Positions 22,762-34,360 of a stretch of 64,000 nucleotides of DNA are shown piece after piece. Position 1 is the stretch's first letter. The number at the start of each line of letters is the position of its first letter. The translations under genes were made by a program, and so were the position numbers. This DNA is from Acholoe squamosa (Eukaryota > Annelida > Polychaeta > Phyllodocida > Polynoidae). The DNA lies in the NCBI GenBank assembly GCA_949317995.1, contig OX439043.1, positions 3,464,501-3,528,500 of the forward strand, written 5' to 3'. The notes under the pieces were generated by a model. That model ran no database searches and was not told the origin of the DNA. It saw only the letters and a list, made by a program, of their open reading frames with translations.

Positions 22762-23520
22762 TGAGCTGAAACAGAAAACAAAACCACCATTGGCTTTATT
22801 TGTAGATGTGCTGTAGTTGCTGAGTGGATGGATGTAAGCCTGTCTGGGAGCTGGAGTGGTGGTAGGTTTGTTGTAGTTTGGTCTGAGCCATCCATAGGAC
22901 CACCCCCACCTCCCCCTAGCTCCACAACCCCCTGCAGCCCCACCCTGACAAGACTCTTCCTGTAAAACCACGCCTACAAACCGCACTCTGAGCTTCTGAC
23001 TCCTATTCCTGGTTAGCGGGATCCTAAGTGACCCTTACTTAATCTGGTACCTTGCAAAATAAAGACTGATAACAGCCAGCATGATGGGTAACAGGTGTTT
23101 TGTAAATCACCATAAAAAATCTGCACCGAATGAAAGGAATTTTCTCATTAGTCAATAATGTATCTCGCTAGGTCGGTATAGGATAGGACCCTAGACCCAT
23201 ATCCAGTTGGTCCGCCATTTTGAGCTGTAGGCCCTATAATAACAGGGGCGTAGGAAAAGGGGGGGGCAGGGGGGCCTGGCCCCCCAATAATGAGGAGGTT
23301 CTCTATATAAGCCTAAATAAAAATATAGCACGCCCCCCCAACCGAGACCCCTGCCCCCCCCCCCCCCCAATAAAAAGTTTCTTCCTACGCCCCTGAATAA
23401 AGCAATCCTCTGATAGCCTGACCTTATATGCTGAGGTTTACAGTTTAAACTATTTGTAGGGGGTGTGGGCAAGGGGGAACAAAGTAGTAACAGAGGCAGT
23501 TTTCTCTCCTTCCTGTCCCA
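22760..23520. other. Unassigned intergenic stretch
   Basis: Contains a poly-G/poly-C pair: GGGGGG near 23258 and a long C run at about 23352-23368, with AGGGGCGTAGGAAAAGGGG at the left and its inverted match CTTCCTACGCCCCTG at the right (23244-23394). That looks like the terminal repeats of a short about 150-bp MITE. Confidence 0.45.
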
Positions 23521-23524
23521 TGAT

Positions 23525-23760
23525 TTAACCCTTTAAGGGGCTTTTATCAGTGCTCTATTGACTTCAGTCATATCGTGATGCACAAATACAGCCTTGGTGA
23601 GTAACTCGCCAGGGCTACGTCCTATCACTCTGCAGGGATGATACATCGCCACTCCAGAAGGTTGGTGTCATAAGCTGTCAGATGCAGTTTTAGTTCTCTC
23701 CAGCACTGCATTGGTGCATCATGACGACCAAAGAACATTAACCTCAGTCCTGAAGGCATC
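23525..23760 (+). mobile_element. Family A foldback element, diverged copy
   Basis: Left end TTTAACCCTTTAAGGGGCTT. The hairpins are recognisable but degraded (GCCTTGGTGAGTAACTCGCCAGGG; GCACTGCATTGGTGCATCATGACGACC). An older copy. Confidence 0.7.
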
Positions 23761-24189
23761 TTGCTGCCTTGACCTTTACAATGTGAAGTTGAAGACTCTT
23801 GTCAGCAGGAACCGCAGCTTTTGTACATTGTCGCTAGGTGGCAGCACTCTGCCCCTGACCGCCTCATTCTGGTAACACCTTAGCCACACGAGATCTCGGG
23901 TGTCGCGGGGTTTGGCGTGAGTTGGAGAGGGTGGTCGGGTATCGGCAGGTACTTTAGGCCCCTCGATATTGCAGCACCTTCTATGTACGTCAAAAACCAG
24001 CGTCTCAACGTCCACAACTACGTCAAAGACGCAATTGACGTCGGAGCACCCAGAGGTCCTTGTGTGGTTGTGTGTGTAGGGATAAAACGGACTGAAGGAC
24101 GAGGAGGGATGGGACAAGGGGATGGTCAGGAAAAGACAGCTACACTTGTTCTTTTTGTGTACTCCTTTTCATGGTGGCACCGTCACACA

Positions 24190-24240
24190 CGGTGCGCATG
24201 CGTAAACGGGTAGAGGTAAAAACAAGATGGCGGCTGTAGT
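24190..24240 (+). promoter_or_regulatory. Promoter-like NRF1 + YY1 pair
   Basis: TGCGCATGCG (NRF1-type) at 24193-24202 and AAGATGGCGGC (YY1-type, which in animal promoters typically sits just downstream of the start in the direction of transcription) at 24224-24234. The order suggests a plus-strand start near 24215. No coding exon was identified downstream. Confidence 0.35.
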
Positions 24241-25077
24241 GAGATGTCTGAGTGTGTGTTGTACAAGTTGAGGACGTTTTAACAGTACCTATATCCAAAT
24301 AGAACCAGATTCCAGAGCTTCCAGTAATGTACTCAATCCCTGTAGGGACTGGAACTGGTTCTGGTGGCATGCACAAGGGATAAGATGTGTACAAATGATA
24401 GGATTGATTTTCCATATACCTTCAGCATTGCAAAATTGGCCAAAAACATGACGGGTGGGGAAGGGGGGGTCAAAAATGGGCCAAAAAAGTATGACGTCAT
24501 TTGTACACAGCCCATACCGGAGGTGAGTGTTATACAGGGACACGGTACCCAGTACCCATCATGATCATGACAATGCCTTATAATTGTGTCTTGCCACCTT
24601 TAGCAGAACTAATGAAATTCAAAATGGTGGGCCCAGAACTAGAAAGTAGTGAGATGTTATTATAAGTGCTTGTCTCTCAAGGTACCAGACCAAGCAATGG
24701 CGGACCCACTGGATGAACTGGAACCTCTACATATAAACCTATACCAAATCATACAGTAAAAGGCAATGATACCACCCCACCCACTTTTACCTAAAAAAAA
24801 CTCCACAAGGGAAAAAAAAGAAAATAAGAAAGTAAAATTTCTGCTTCCACCCTACACCTCTGTAGTCGTGGGTGGGTGGGTGGATGGGTGGAGGAGTGAG
24901 GGAGTGGAATGTAGAGTGATACAGAGATTTATTTTGTATAAATTTGCTGCTACATAGATGTACCCGGTAGTAGATGTACATGTCTGATGTGGTACTGGTA
25001 TGTAGACACCTCAATCCTCTTATTCACATAGACGTGATCCTTACACAGACGAGCCAAATTAACATACAGGGATCACG

Positions 25078-25320
25078 ACCATTGGTCAGCATGATGCACC
25101 AAGCCAGCACTTCATTGGTGCATCATGACGACTCTCCAAGTCTGCATTAACCCTTTAAGCGCCACAAATGCATTGATGCATCTTACCTGGTCTTCATGAT
25201 GCATGGCCGCTGATGCATTAATGCATAATGCCAATTGGTCATCATGATGCATGAATGCAGTCCTGGTGAGTAACTCTCCAGGGCTGCATTCATGCATCAT
25301 GACAATCCTAAGGGGTCAGC
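25078..25320. mobile_element. Two family A fragments in succession
   Basis: 25078-25140 holds a broken hairpin (TTGGTCAGCATGATGCACCA / CTTCATTGGTGCATCATGACGAC). 25152-25315 starts TTAACCCTTTAAGCGCC and contains the GCAGTCCTGGTGAGTAACTC hairpin, then fades. Confidence 0.65.
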
Positions 25321-25417
25321 CACAGCCTATTGACTGCATAGGATTGGCATGATACAGCGATGGAACGCAGGCAAGTTATTCGCCAGATCGTCAGTTGCCC
25401 ACCAGTAGATGAAGCCC

Positions 25418-25674
25418 TTAACTCTTTAAGGGCCGCCGATGCATCAATGCATCATGCCCATTGGTTGTCTTGATACACCAATGAAGTGCTGGAGAACTGC
25501 TCGCCACCACCTCATTGGAGCATCATGACGACTCTCCGGGAGCGTATCGATCCCGTAAGGTCAGCATGATACATGAATGTAACCCTGGTGAGTTACTTGC
25601 CAGGGCTGCATTCATGCATCATGATAACCAATTGGCATGATGCAATAATACATCAGTGGTCCTTAAAGGGTTAA
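25418..25674 (-). mobile_element. Family A foldback element, complete copy
   Basis: TTAA flanks both ends: TTAACTCTTTAAGGGCCGCC and GGTCCTTAAAGGGTTAA. The GAAGTGCTGG hairpin comes first and the CCCTGGTGAG hairpin second. The linker GTATCGATCCCGTAAGGTC shows reverse orientation. Confidence 0.85.
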
Positions 25675-26034
25675 ACCATGATGCGGCATTGAAAGGGTTA
25701 ATAAACACAAACAAATCTCCATCACCAACAAACAGGCGTGAACTTCACCTGCACGCTCTCCAAGCAGATTACCTGGTCTGCTGACCTTGAATGCTGACCT
25801 TGGCAAGTTGCCATGGTGACCTGAGGTGGTGAAGGTCACGTGTGTGATTTCCATTACTAGCATTGATCTGCGTCATTCATGAATCAGTGCGTCCTGACCC
25901 CAAGCACTGCCATAGTGCACAGTGGGGTATGCGGTAGAAGTCCTTATTTCCTTTCAATATTGCGCTGTTTAGCCCAAACTAGTCAAATGCATGATACTAT
26001 GTCACATGAATTGAGCAGGAATTGTGTCTGTGTC

Positions 26035-26540
26035 TCTCTCCTGGTTCTCTGTATATCCTCACGTCTGCCTGACTGTGCGTGTCTGCCTGCCTATCTTCAT
26101 TCCTGCCTGTCTGCCTACCTTCCAGCCTGTTTTTCTGTCTGTCTGTCGGTCAGTGTGTCTGCCTATCTTCTTTAATGTCTGTATTCCTGTCTGCCTGCCT
26201 GTTTTCCTGTATGTCTGCTTATCTTCCTGTCTTCCTGCTTATATTCCTGCTTACCTGCCTGCCTATCTATCTATCTGCCTGCCTGCATGTCTGCCTATCT
26301 CCCTGTATATCTTCATTGAACTTCATGCCTGTCTGTCTGCCTGTCTCTCTCTGCCTGCCTATATACTCTCTATCTATCGTATGTGTCTGTTTGTCTACCT
26401 CCCACCTGCCTCTCCCTGCTTATCTAGTTTGGCATTCTGCCTGATTGCCTGTCCCCACCCCCTTCCCTGTTGGCTATGTCTTTCTCTGCCTGTCCGCCTA
26501 ATTCTTATATGTCTTTCTGTCTGCCTGCTTGCCATCGGTC
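26035..26540. repeat. Imperfect TGCC/TGTC tetranucleotide tract
   Basis: Long run of CTGCCTGTCTGCCTA-like sequence. The 189- and 121-codon Cys/Leu/Pro ORFs here are simple-sequence artefacts. Confidence 0.85.
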
Positions 26541-26921
26541 CCAAACCAATAACTCCAAACATTATTTTAGCTGACAGAGCAATGAGTTTATAAATTGTGG
26601 ATCTTGAAGCCACGGTGGCAATCCAGGAGGGAGAGGCCAACCCGGCCCTTTATATAGCAGAATTTGTCAATATATACCAGCAGCAGAAGGAATGTTTGGT
26701 ATGTGTCATATTTACAGGACTAGACACATAGACACACACAATTGTGGTGAGAAAAAAATATTGATTTTTTTCCCCCTTGGTGTGTGTAATATGGTGGTTT
26801 TTTTTTTGCTGTCCCCTGTATAGATATATCCTTTAGGTAAATAGCTGCAGAGTTCTATAGACTCCAACATAGGGTTTGTGACCTAGTGGTTGATACTCCT
26901 CCTGATGTAACATTAGGGGCC

Positions 26922-27178
26922 TTTAACCCTTTAAGGACTGCTGATGCAGGGCTGCATCATGCCCATTGGTCGGCATGATGCACCAATGAAGTGCCGGTGA
27001 GTCTCCACGCCAGCACTGAATTGGAGCATCATGCCGACCCTCCGGAAGTGTATCAACCATGTAATGTCAGCATGCATTAATGTAGCCCTGGCGAGTTACT
27101 CACCGCGGTGCTTTCAGACATCATGTCGACCATTGGTTATGATGTATTAAACTATAATTACCAGCCCTTAAAGGGTTA
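26922..27178 (-). mobile_element. Family A foldback element, complete copy
   Basis: TTAA at both ends (TTTAACCCTTTAAGGACTGC; CAGCCCTTAAAGGGTTAA). Linker GTATCAACCATGTAATGTCAG, reverse orientation. The second hairpin is partly decayed. Confidence 0.85.
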
Positions 27179-27184
27179 ACCCTT

Positions 27185-27960
27185 TAGGGGTTGTGAAATG
27201 TTTGAGGGGCTAGGGTAAAATTTGGGGTCATTAGGCAGTCCCTGAAGGGTTAAAGACCTGCAGCTGAGCAGACGACAATCAGCACTAACACACCATTATT
27301 CTTGTAGCAGACGACATTGGGAATCTAGTTCAGCAACCACCCGCAGTGTGGGGCCACGGGTGTGTGCATGGCTGCTGATACTGGTCTTTTTGGTCTTCTA
27401 TGCTGCTTTAAAAATCCTTCTTTGATAACACCCCCCCTCGCCCCGTGTCCCTCCATAAAAGGATCTTTGAGATTGCTTCGTCTTTATAGCGCCCCCCCCC
27501 CCTCCCGGATTTTCCATCGATTTAATGTGTAAATGAGGGAAATCAACTCTGCTGAGTACATATTGGGTTTTAGTAACATAGCAACATAAGGGTTGAGTGT
27601 TGTGTGGTCTACACTATGTAGTTCTGCAGGTACACATTCTTACAGACGTGACACCCCTTTACCCCCTTCATGTTGTCACGAGAGCGTCCCATGGCGGCAA
27701 AAGACGCGTCCTATCTCATGTAGAGAGGCAGACGACAATGGAGCAGCAGCAGACGACAATTATCACAGCCCCCGCCATTTTGCGGCGTCCCAACATGGCA
27801 TGCAGAGGGCCGTGCGGAGGGCGGCGGCAGAAGTACAAGATGAGCAGGGCTAAATGTCGTCTGATAAGATCAGGATAACATCAGGTCATTGTCTTTATGC
27901 AGAACTGCAGGGGGGGGGGGGGTGGTAGGTTCTGAAGGGGAGCGAATTATCGCTCCAACA
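27185..27960. promoter_or_regulatory. CpG-rich patch with five GCAGACGACA-type motifs
   Basis: GCAGACGACA at 27268, 27307, 27728 and 27749, and the reverse-strand 9-mer at 27855-27863. The stretch 27690-27850 is CpG-rich, with CCCGCCATTTTGCGGC. It may be a promoter/5' exon region; the two overlapping ORFs of 86 and 93 codons are not recognisable as proteins. Confidence 0.35.
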
Positions 27961-28152
27961 GGACTCAGTATGTAGGCCCAGTGGAGCCGCCATTTTGAAT
28001 TTCGCTGGTTGAGGTAAAGCCCACTGATAAGACATACCACGATGGTCACCTAGCCCCTGGTTAACACCCACTTCCAGGGACATGCTGGTCCCTTCTTATC
28101 AGTTCTTATCAGTGTGAGTCGCCGGAACCAGCCTCAGACTAGCTAGTGGCCA
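27961..28152 (+). mobile_element. Family B short element, copy 2
   Basis: GGACTCAGTATGTAGGCCCA to CTAGCTAGTGGCCA, with the full inner pattern (GCCGCCATTTTGAATTTCGC; CCACTTCCAGGGACATGCTG). It is the best-preserved plus-strand copy and lies outside any family A element. Confidence 0.8.
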
Positions 28153-28564
28153 ATAGAATCACTTGTAATTTGTGTGCAATATCTGTAGTGACTTTTCGGT
28201 TTCTTTTTGACCAAGATCATGCAGACACAATTTAAAGTAGAGAACACATTTCATAGCCCTCAATCGGAGCTATATAGAATACATAATATATAAACAATTT
28301 CCGGGTAAAGCTGGGAAACTAGAGCCCCCCCCCCTCCTTTTTGGCCATTTCACAGCCCCTTAAAATGGAGCTCAATTTTTACAGACCCCTTTTTTAAAAA
28401 GTCTGACAACCGCCCCCATTTTTCTGGGCCTCTTCCATGTACAAACTTTGGTTCTTTGACAAAAACATTCAGATATTTCACATCACCAGAGTGATTACAT
28501 GGAATATTCAAGACATTTCCTTTCCATGCAAGTTATAATGCTGTAGGGGTCGGCGAAAACGTTT

Positions 28565-28635
28565 AGGGAAACCGGGAATTGAACCCGGGACCTCTCAGCC
28601 TTCAGATGATTGCTCTACCTCTGAGCTACTTCCCT
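28565..28635 (-). tRNA. tRNA-Phe(GAA)-like gene, pseudogene or SINE head
   Basis: A 71-nt cloverleaf on the minus strand. Acceptor AGGGAAG/TTTCCCT pairs in 7 of 7 positions (one G-U); D-stem GCTC/GAGC; T-arm CCGGG-TTCAATT-CCCGG is perfect. The anticodon loop is CTGAAGG, giving GAA. The anticodon stem ATCAT/CTGAG pairs in only three of five positions, which argues against a working tRNA. No intron. The most likely explanations are a tRNA pseudogene or the 5' part of a tRNA-derived SINE; a functional gene cannot be excluded. Confidence 0.5.
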
Positions 28636-28639
28636 GTAC

Positions 28640-29500
28640 AATGTTTCCTACCTTCCACCCACGCCTGGACTGGGGTGATACAGAGAGGGGACATGTGATT
28701 ACACGATGACCGGCCCCTGAGAGTCAGTGCATCGCGCACATGGAAATCACATTCCCCTACAATGTATTAACAGCCCCCTAATCTCAAGATGTAATTCAGT
28801 CAACAGCCCCCCTTTTTTCTCTCACCAGCGCATCGACAGCCACCGCTCCGCGGGGTTGGTACTATAGTTGGTACCCAAACCAAGGCTCAGTGCCCCCCCC
28901 CTGGTGTGACTTCTTATTGTTTTCCCCTTTTACTTCATCACATATTTCTGACACCCGTGTAAGTGTGTAATAACAAGCACCCCCAGCAAGCACCCCCGCC
29001 CCCTTCTTCATATGGGGTTGGCAGTTGATAAGATGTAAGTTATTGCCTTTACAACTTTTGTCTACAGTGTCTTTACCCCGTGCCTGTGCCCTTTTTGAGA
29101 GCCCTGTATTTGTTGGTGTAGTTATGCTATAATAGGGGGCGCACTGTGCAGGGCTAGCAGTGCTTCACCATGGATTACCTGCCCGTGACTGCAGCAAAGG
29201 GAGAGTTCATATTTTTATATGTTCACCTGGACTTCTCACTGCCATAGGGCCATCTCCTCTCCCTAAACACCTCCATCATGGGCTACAACTGGGTAGGTGT
29301 CCTGTAACATAATGCACTCCCAAGACCCCCTTGCAACTATGGAGTCAATCGGTGGTGGATCTGGAATTCTGGAAGGGGGGTATACTTTCCTAAATTTCTT
29401 TTGGACCAAATTTTGCATTGAAAAGCTTTTGTGGCAGCCATTTGCACCCAGTTGTACCAAGTTAAACCCAGATTCTTAGTGCACTTCCACCTTGTCTACC
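28640..29500. other. Unassigned intergenic stretch
   Basis: C-rich patches (about 28895 and 28980-29005) and no recognised exon or repeat before the 49-bp array. Confidence 0.4.
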
Positions 29501-29504
29501 CAGT

Positions 29505-30475
29505 CTTAGTCCATGCTCTACCACCTTGTCCCCCATGTCTACCCAGTTACAGCCAGTGAACAACCACCTTGTCCCTGCCCCTCATGTCTACCCAGTTACA
29601 GCCCGTGCACTACCACCTTGTCCCTTCCCTCTCATGTCTACCCAGTTACAGCCCATGCACTACCACCTTGTCCCTTCCCTCTCATGTCTACCCAGTTACA
29701 GCCCATGCACTACCTCCTTGTCCCTGCCCCTCATGTCTACCCAGTTACAGCCCATGCACTACCACCTTGTCCCTGCCCCTCATGTCTATCCAGTTACAGC
29801 CCATGCACTACCACCTTGTCCCTGCCCCTCATGTCTACCCAGTTACAGCCCATGCACTACCACCTTGTCCCTGCCCCTCATGTCTATCCAGTTACAGCCC
29901 ATGCACTACCTCCTTGTCCCTGCCCCTCATGTCTACCCAGTTACAGCCCGTGCACTACCACCTTGTCCCTGCCCCTCATGTCTACCCAGTTACAGCCTAT
30001 GCACTACCACCTTGTCCCTGCCCCTCATGTCTATCCAGTTACAGCCCATGCACTACCTCCTTGTCCCTGCCCCTCATGTCTACCCAGTTACAGCCCATGC
30101 ACTACCTCCTTGTCCCTGCCCCTCATGTCTACCCAGTTACAGCCCATGCACTACCTCCTTGTCCCTCATGTCTATCCAGTTACAGCCCATGCACTACCAC
30201 CTTGTCCCTTCCCTCTCATGTCTACCCAGTTACAGCCCATGCACTACCTCCTTGTCCCTGCCCCTCATGTCTACCCAGTTACAGCCCATGCACTACCTCC
30301 CTGTCCCTCATGTCTATCCAGTTACAGCCCATGCACTACCTCCTGGTCCCTTCCCTCTCATGTCTACCCAGTTACAGCTCATGCACTACCACCTTGTCCC
30401 CCATGTCTACCCAGTTACAGCCCATGCACTACCTCCTTGTCCCTTCCCCTCATGTCTACCCAGTTACTGCCCGTG
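29505..30475. repeat. 49-bp minisatellite, about 20 units
   Basis: Unit CATGTCTACCCAGTTACAGC, CCATGCACTACCACCTTGTC, CCTGCCCCT, with shortened 43-bp variants lacking CTGCCC. 49 is not a multiple of three, so each of the three plus frames cycles through the same unit and all three stay open for over 300 codons. That is a property of the repeat and not evidence for a protein. Confidence 0.95.
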
Positions 30476-30682
30476 GAGCTGCCAGCCCGTCCCTGCCCCC
30501 TGATATTTGCTGAGATAGAGGGCATAATTTGTGTTTGTACTTGAATGTGAGCCGCCAATAGGCCCCTAATACCCTCACACAGGCAGGGACATCCTTATTT
30601 GATGCACATGGAATGAGTGGCTAAGGCAGGGCTAGAAACTGGAGATGGGGGAGGAAGTTTTTAAAACATGTGCTGTTATGTT

Positions 30683-30780
30683 TTAACCCTTTAACGGCCA
30701 CTGATGCATCATGCCCATTGGTCGTCATGATGCACCAATGAAGTGCTGGCAAGACTGCTCGCCAGCACTTCATTGGTGCC
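30683..30780 (-). mobile_element. Family A left half, replaced at its right by an array
   Basis: TTAACCCTTTAACGGCCACT, outer stem and a perfect GAAGTGCTGG hairpin ending CTTCATTGGTG. At CCCATCA the 25-bp array takes over exactly where the hairpin stem would continue. Confidence 0.8.
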
Positions 30781-31817
30781 CATCACTGGGTAACCTAAGT
30801 GCACCCATCACTGGGTAACCTAAGTGTGCCCATCACTGGCTAACCTAAGTGTGCCCATCACTGGCTAACCTAAGTGTTCCCATCACTGGGTAACCTAAGT
30901 GTGCCCATCACTGGGTAACCTAAGTGCACCCATCACTGGGTAACCTAAGTGTGCCCATCACTGGGTAACCTAAGTGCACCCATCACTGGGTAACCTAAGT
31001 GCATCCATCACTGGGTAACCTAAGTGCACCCATCACTGGGTAACCTAAGTGTGCCCATCACTGGGTAACCTAAGTGTGCCCATCACTGGGTAACCTAAGT
31101 GCACCCATCACTGGGTAACCTAAGTGTTCCAATAACTAGGTAACCTAAGTGCGCCCATCACTGGGTAACCTAAGTGTGCCCATCACTGGGTAACCTAAGT
31201 GTTCCAATAATTGGGTAACCTAAGTGCGCCCATCACTGGGTAACCTAAGTGTGCCCATCACTGGGTAACCTAAGTGTGCCCATCACTGGGTAACCTAAGT
31301 GTTCCAATAATTGGGTAACCTAAGTGTGCCCATCACTGGGTAACCTAAGTGTGCCCATCACTGGGTAACCTAAGTGCACCCATCACTGGGTAACCTAAGT
31401 GTTCCAATAACTAGGTAACCTAAGTGCGCCCATCACTGGGTAACCTAAGTGTGCCCATCACTGGGTAACCTAAGTGTTCCAATAATTGGGTAACCTAAGT
31501 GCGCCCATCACTGGGTAACCTAAGTGTGCCCATCACTGGTTAACCTAAGTGTGTCCATCACTGGGTAACCTAAGTGTTCCCATCACTGGGTAACCTAAGT
31601 GTGTCCATCACTGGGTAACCCAAGTGTGCCCATCACTGGGTAACCTAAGTGTGTCCATCACTGGGTAACCTAAGTGTGCCCATCACTGGGTAACCTAAGT
31701 GTGTCCATCACTGGGTAACCTAAGTGTGCCCATCACTGGGTAACCTAAGTGTGTCCATCACTGGGTAACCTAAGTGCGCCCATCACTGGGTAACCCAAGT
31801 GTGCCCATCACTAGGGT
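30778..31817. repeat. 25-bp minisatellite, about 41 units
   Basis: Unit CCCATCACTGGGTAACCTAA plus GTGTG. Variant units (TTCCAATAACTAGG, TTCCAATAATTGGG) recur in a fixed order through 31130-31490, so blocks of several units have been duplicated. Rich in short palindromes; stop codons in all frames. Confidence 0.95.
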
Positions 31818-31839
31818 AATTGCAATCCTGGCGGGTACC

Positions 31840-32140
31840 TCGACTGAGCTGCATTCATGTATCATGTTGACGCTACATCAATAGGACTCAGTATGGAGGC
31901 CTAGTAGAGCCGCCATTTTGAATTTCGCTGGTTGAGGTAAAACCCACTGATATCACATACCATGATGGGTACCTTGTCCCTGGTTAACACCCACTTCCAT
32001 GGACATGCTGGTCCTATCTTATCAGTTCTTATCAGTGTGTGTCACCGGAACCAGCTCCAGACCAGCTACAGGTCAATACTCCCGAAGGATCGGCATAATG
32101 CATGAATTCATATGTAGCCCCTACAGGTTTTAACTCTTTG
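31840..32140 (+). mobile_element. Family A remnant split by family B
   Basis: A hairpin end (CTGCATTCATGTATCATG) and GACGCTACA, then a family B copy at 31884-32072, then TCAATACTCCCGAAGGATCGG and the second-hairpin start. The break falls in the linker, and TCAATA stands on both sides of the insert. Confidence 0.7.
31884..32072 (+). mobile_element. Family B short element, copy 3 (inside family A)
   Basis: GGACTCAGTATGGAGGCCTA to CCAGACCAGCTACAGG. It occupies the linker between the two hairpins of a family A copy, as does the copy at 49030. Confidence 0.75.
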
Positions 32141-32149
32141 AAGGCTATT

Positions 32150-32640
32150 ACATTCCGACCTAGCGGGATAGAGATAGCACTGTCATGTCTCGATGAAGCT
32201 GGTTACCAGCATGTACTCTTCTTCTGGTTTCAGGCTTCATATTGGTAGCAATCCACTCTCTCCCACCCTGTACACAGAAGTACTGCTAGGACTCCAAAGT
32301 TAGCTCAAAGTGACTTAAAACTATACATTTACTGCTTCAAAGGTATGGCTAGTGTAGGCTATCACCTATCACACCTCCAGGTATGAGTCTTCACACATAT
32401 AGGTGTGGACACTCACCCATGTATAGAGTGTCTTCTGACCCCTGAAGCTGCAAATCTCGCGAGAATGCATGTTAATTAGGCCTGAGCTGGTGGCTGTCTC
32501 TATGGTACTGGTGTCCACTTGATGACCTGGAAAATCGGTATTAGCACACTGCACTAAGTCAGTATGATGACCAATGAAGTACTAACACCTCAATGTGCAT
32601 CTCAAGACTCCATATGACATTCATGTATCACTCTACCCTC
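32150..32640. other. Unassigned intergenic stretch
   Basis: Unique-looking sequence; no coding exon recognised. Confidence 0.4.
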
Positions 32641-32659
32641 TGATGGTCTATACCCCCCA

Positions 32660-33790
32660 TAGGATCAGCACATGATGTATCCATGGATGTAGCCCTGGTG
32701 AGTTACTCACTATAGGATCAGCACATGATGTATGGATGTAGCCCTGGTGAGTTACTCACTGTAGGATCAGCACATGATGTATGGATGTAGCCCTGGTGAG
32801 TTACTCACTGTAGGATCAGCACATGATGTATGGATGTAGCTCTGGTGAGTTACTCACTGTAGGATCAGCACATGATGTATGGATGTAGCCCTGGTGAGTT
32901 ACTCACTATAGGATCAGCACATGATGTATGGATGTAGCTCTGGTGAGTTACTCACTATAGGATCAGCACATGATGTATGGATGTAGTTCTGGTGAGTTAC
33001 TCACTATAGGATCAGCACATGATGTATGGATGTAGCCCTGGTGAGTTACTCACTGTAGCATCAGCACATGATGTATGGATGTAGCCCTGGTGAGTTACTC
33101 ACTATAGGATCAGCACATGACGTATGGATGTAGCCCTGGTGAGTTACTCACTGTAGGATCAGCACATGATGTATGGATGTAGCCCTGGTGAGTTACTCAC
33201 TGTAGGATCAGCACATGATGTATGGATGTAGCCCTGGTGAGTTACTCACTGTAGGATCAGCACATGATGTATGGATGTAGCCCTGGTGAGTTACTCACTG
33301 TAGGATCAGCACATGATGTATGGATGTAGCTCTGGTGAGTTACTCACTGTAGGATCAGCACATGATGTATGGATGTAGCCCTGGTGAGTTACTCACTATA
33401 GGATCAGCACATGATGTATGGATGTAGCTCTGGTGAGTTACTCACTATAGGATCAGCACATGATGTATGGATGTAGTTCTGGTGAGTTACTCACTATAGG
33501 ATCAGCACATGATGTATGGATGTAGCCCTGGTGAGTTACTCACTGTAGCATCAGCACATGATGTATGGATGTAGCCCTGGTGAGTTACTCACTATAGGAT
33601 CAGCACATGATGTATGGATGTAGCTCTGGTGAGTTACTCACTATAGGATCAGCACATGATGTATGGATGTAGCCCTGGTGAGTTACTCACTATAGGATCA
33701 GCACATGATGTATGGATGTAGCTCTGGTGAGTTACTCACTATAGGATCAGCACATGATGTATGGATGTAGCCCTGGTGAGTTACTCACTA
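32660..33790. repeat. 49-bp minisatellite with 490-bp higher-order unit
   Basis: Unit of 49 bp: TAGGATCAGCACATGATGTA, TGGATGTAGCCCTGGTGAGT, TACTCACTG. CATGATG..GGATGTAGCCCTGGTGAGTTACTCAC is the first hairpin of family A. The order of variant units (CTCTGG, TTCTGG, the single GTAGCATCAG) repeats exactly 490 bp apart, for example GTAGCATC at 33055 and 33545. Ten-unit blocks were therefore duplicated. Confidence 0.95.
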
Positions 33791-34000
33791 GCTACATTCA
33801 TGTATCATGTCTACCCTCTGATGGTCTATAACCCCATAGGATCAGCACATGATGCATGGATGTAGCTCTGGTGAGTTACTCACTGGCTACATTCATGTAT
33901 CATGTCTACCCTCTGGTGAGTTACTCACTCAGAGTCACAGGGCTACATTCATGCATCATGACAACCAATGGGCATGATACAGCACAGTGCTCTAGACCCA
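33791..34000 (+). mobile_element. Family A hairpin remnants after the 49-bp array
   Basis: GCTACATTCATGTATCATG and GGCTACATTCATGCATCATGACAACCAATGGGCATGATAC: right arms of the first hairpin and outer stem. They show that the array grew within a family A copy. Confidence 0.65.
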
Positions 34001-34002
34001 AA

Positions 34003-34196
34003 CCCAGTGGATCCACCATTTTGAATTTTGCTGGTTCTTCTGAAAGTGGCAAAACACACTGATTAGACATGATATGATGGGTGCCTTGTCCCTGGATAAC
34101 AAACTCTTCCAGGGACAAGCTGGTTCCATCTTGTGAGCTCTTATCAGTGCATGTTGCCAGAAAAGAGCCTCCAGTCTTGCTAAGACCCAATGGCAC
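34003..34196 (+). mobile_element. Family B short element, diverged copy 4
   Basis: Contains CCACCATTTTGAATTTTGCT, GATGGGTGCCTTGTCCCTGG and CTTCCAGGGACAAGCTGG. It abuts family A outer-stem sequence. Confidence 0.65.
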
Positions 34197-34360
34197 CAAG
34201 TGCCTTTAAAGGATATAACATGACAGTACCCCATGTTGGACATACCTAGAGTGTTATGTGGACAATTGACAACAGAGCAGGTTGGTGTATGGATGGGTTG
34301 TATGAGTGGGTGTACATCAAGACTTAACATGAAACCTGTAAGGGCTGATACTGAAATACC

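Noticed and set aside
23776-24213. Opposed ORFs of 113 and 98 codons
   Set aside because: No recognisable domain or splice context; only the NRF1/YY1 motifs to the right seemed worth keeping.
26024-26593. Cys/Leu/Pro-rich ORF of 189 codons
   Set aside because: Imperfect TGCC/TGTC simple repeat.
29513-30544. Three overlapping ORFs of 314-343 codons
   Set aside because: Each is the same 49-bp unit read in a rotating frame; no non-repeat coding flank.
30778-31817. Telomere-like repeat (GGGTAACCTAA)
   Set aside because: The unit is 25 bp and resembles TTAGGG-type repeats only by chance; no uninterrupted telomeric hexamers.
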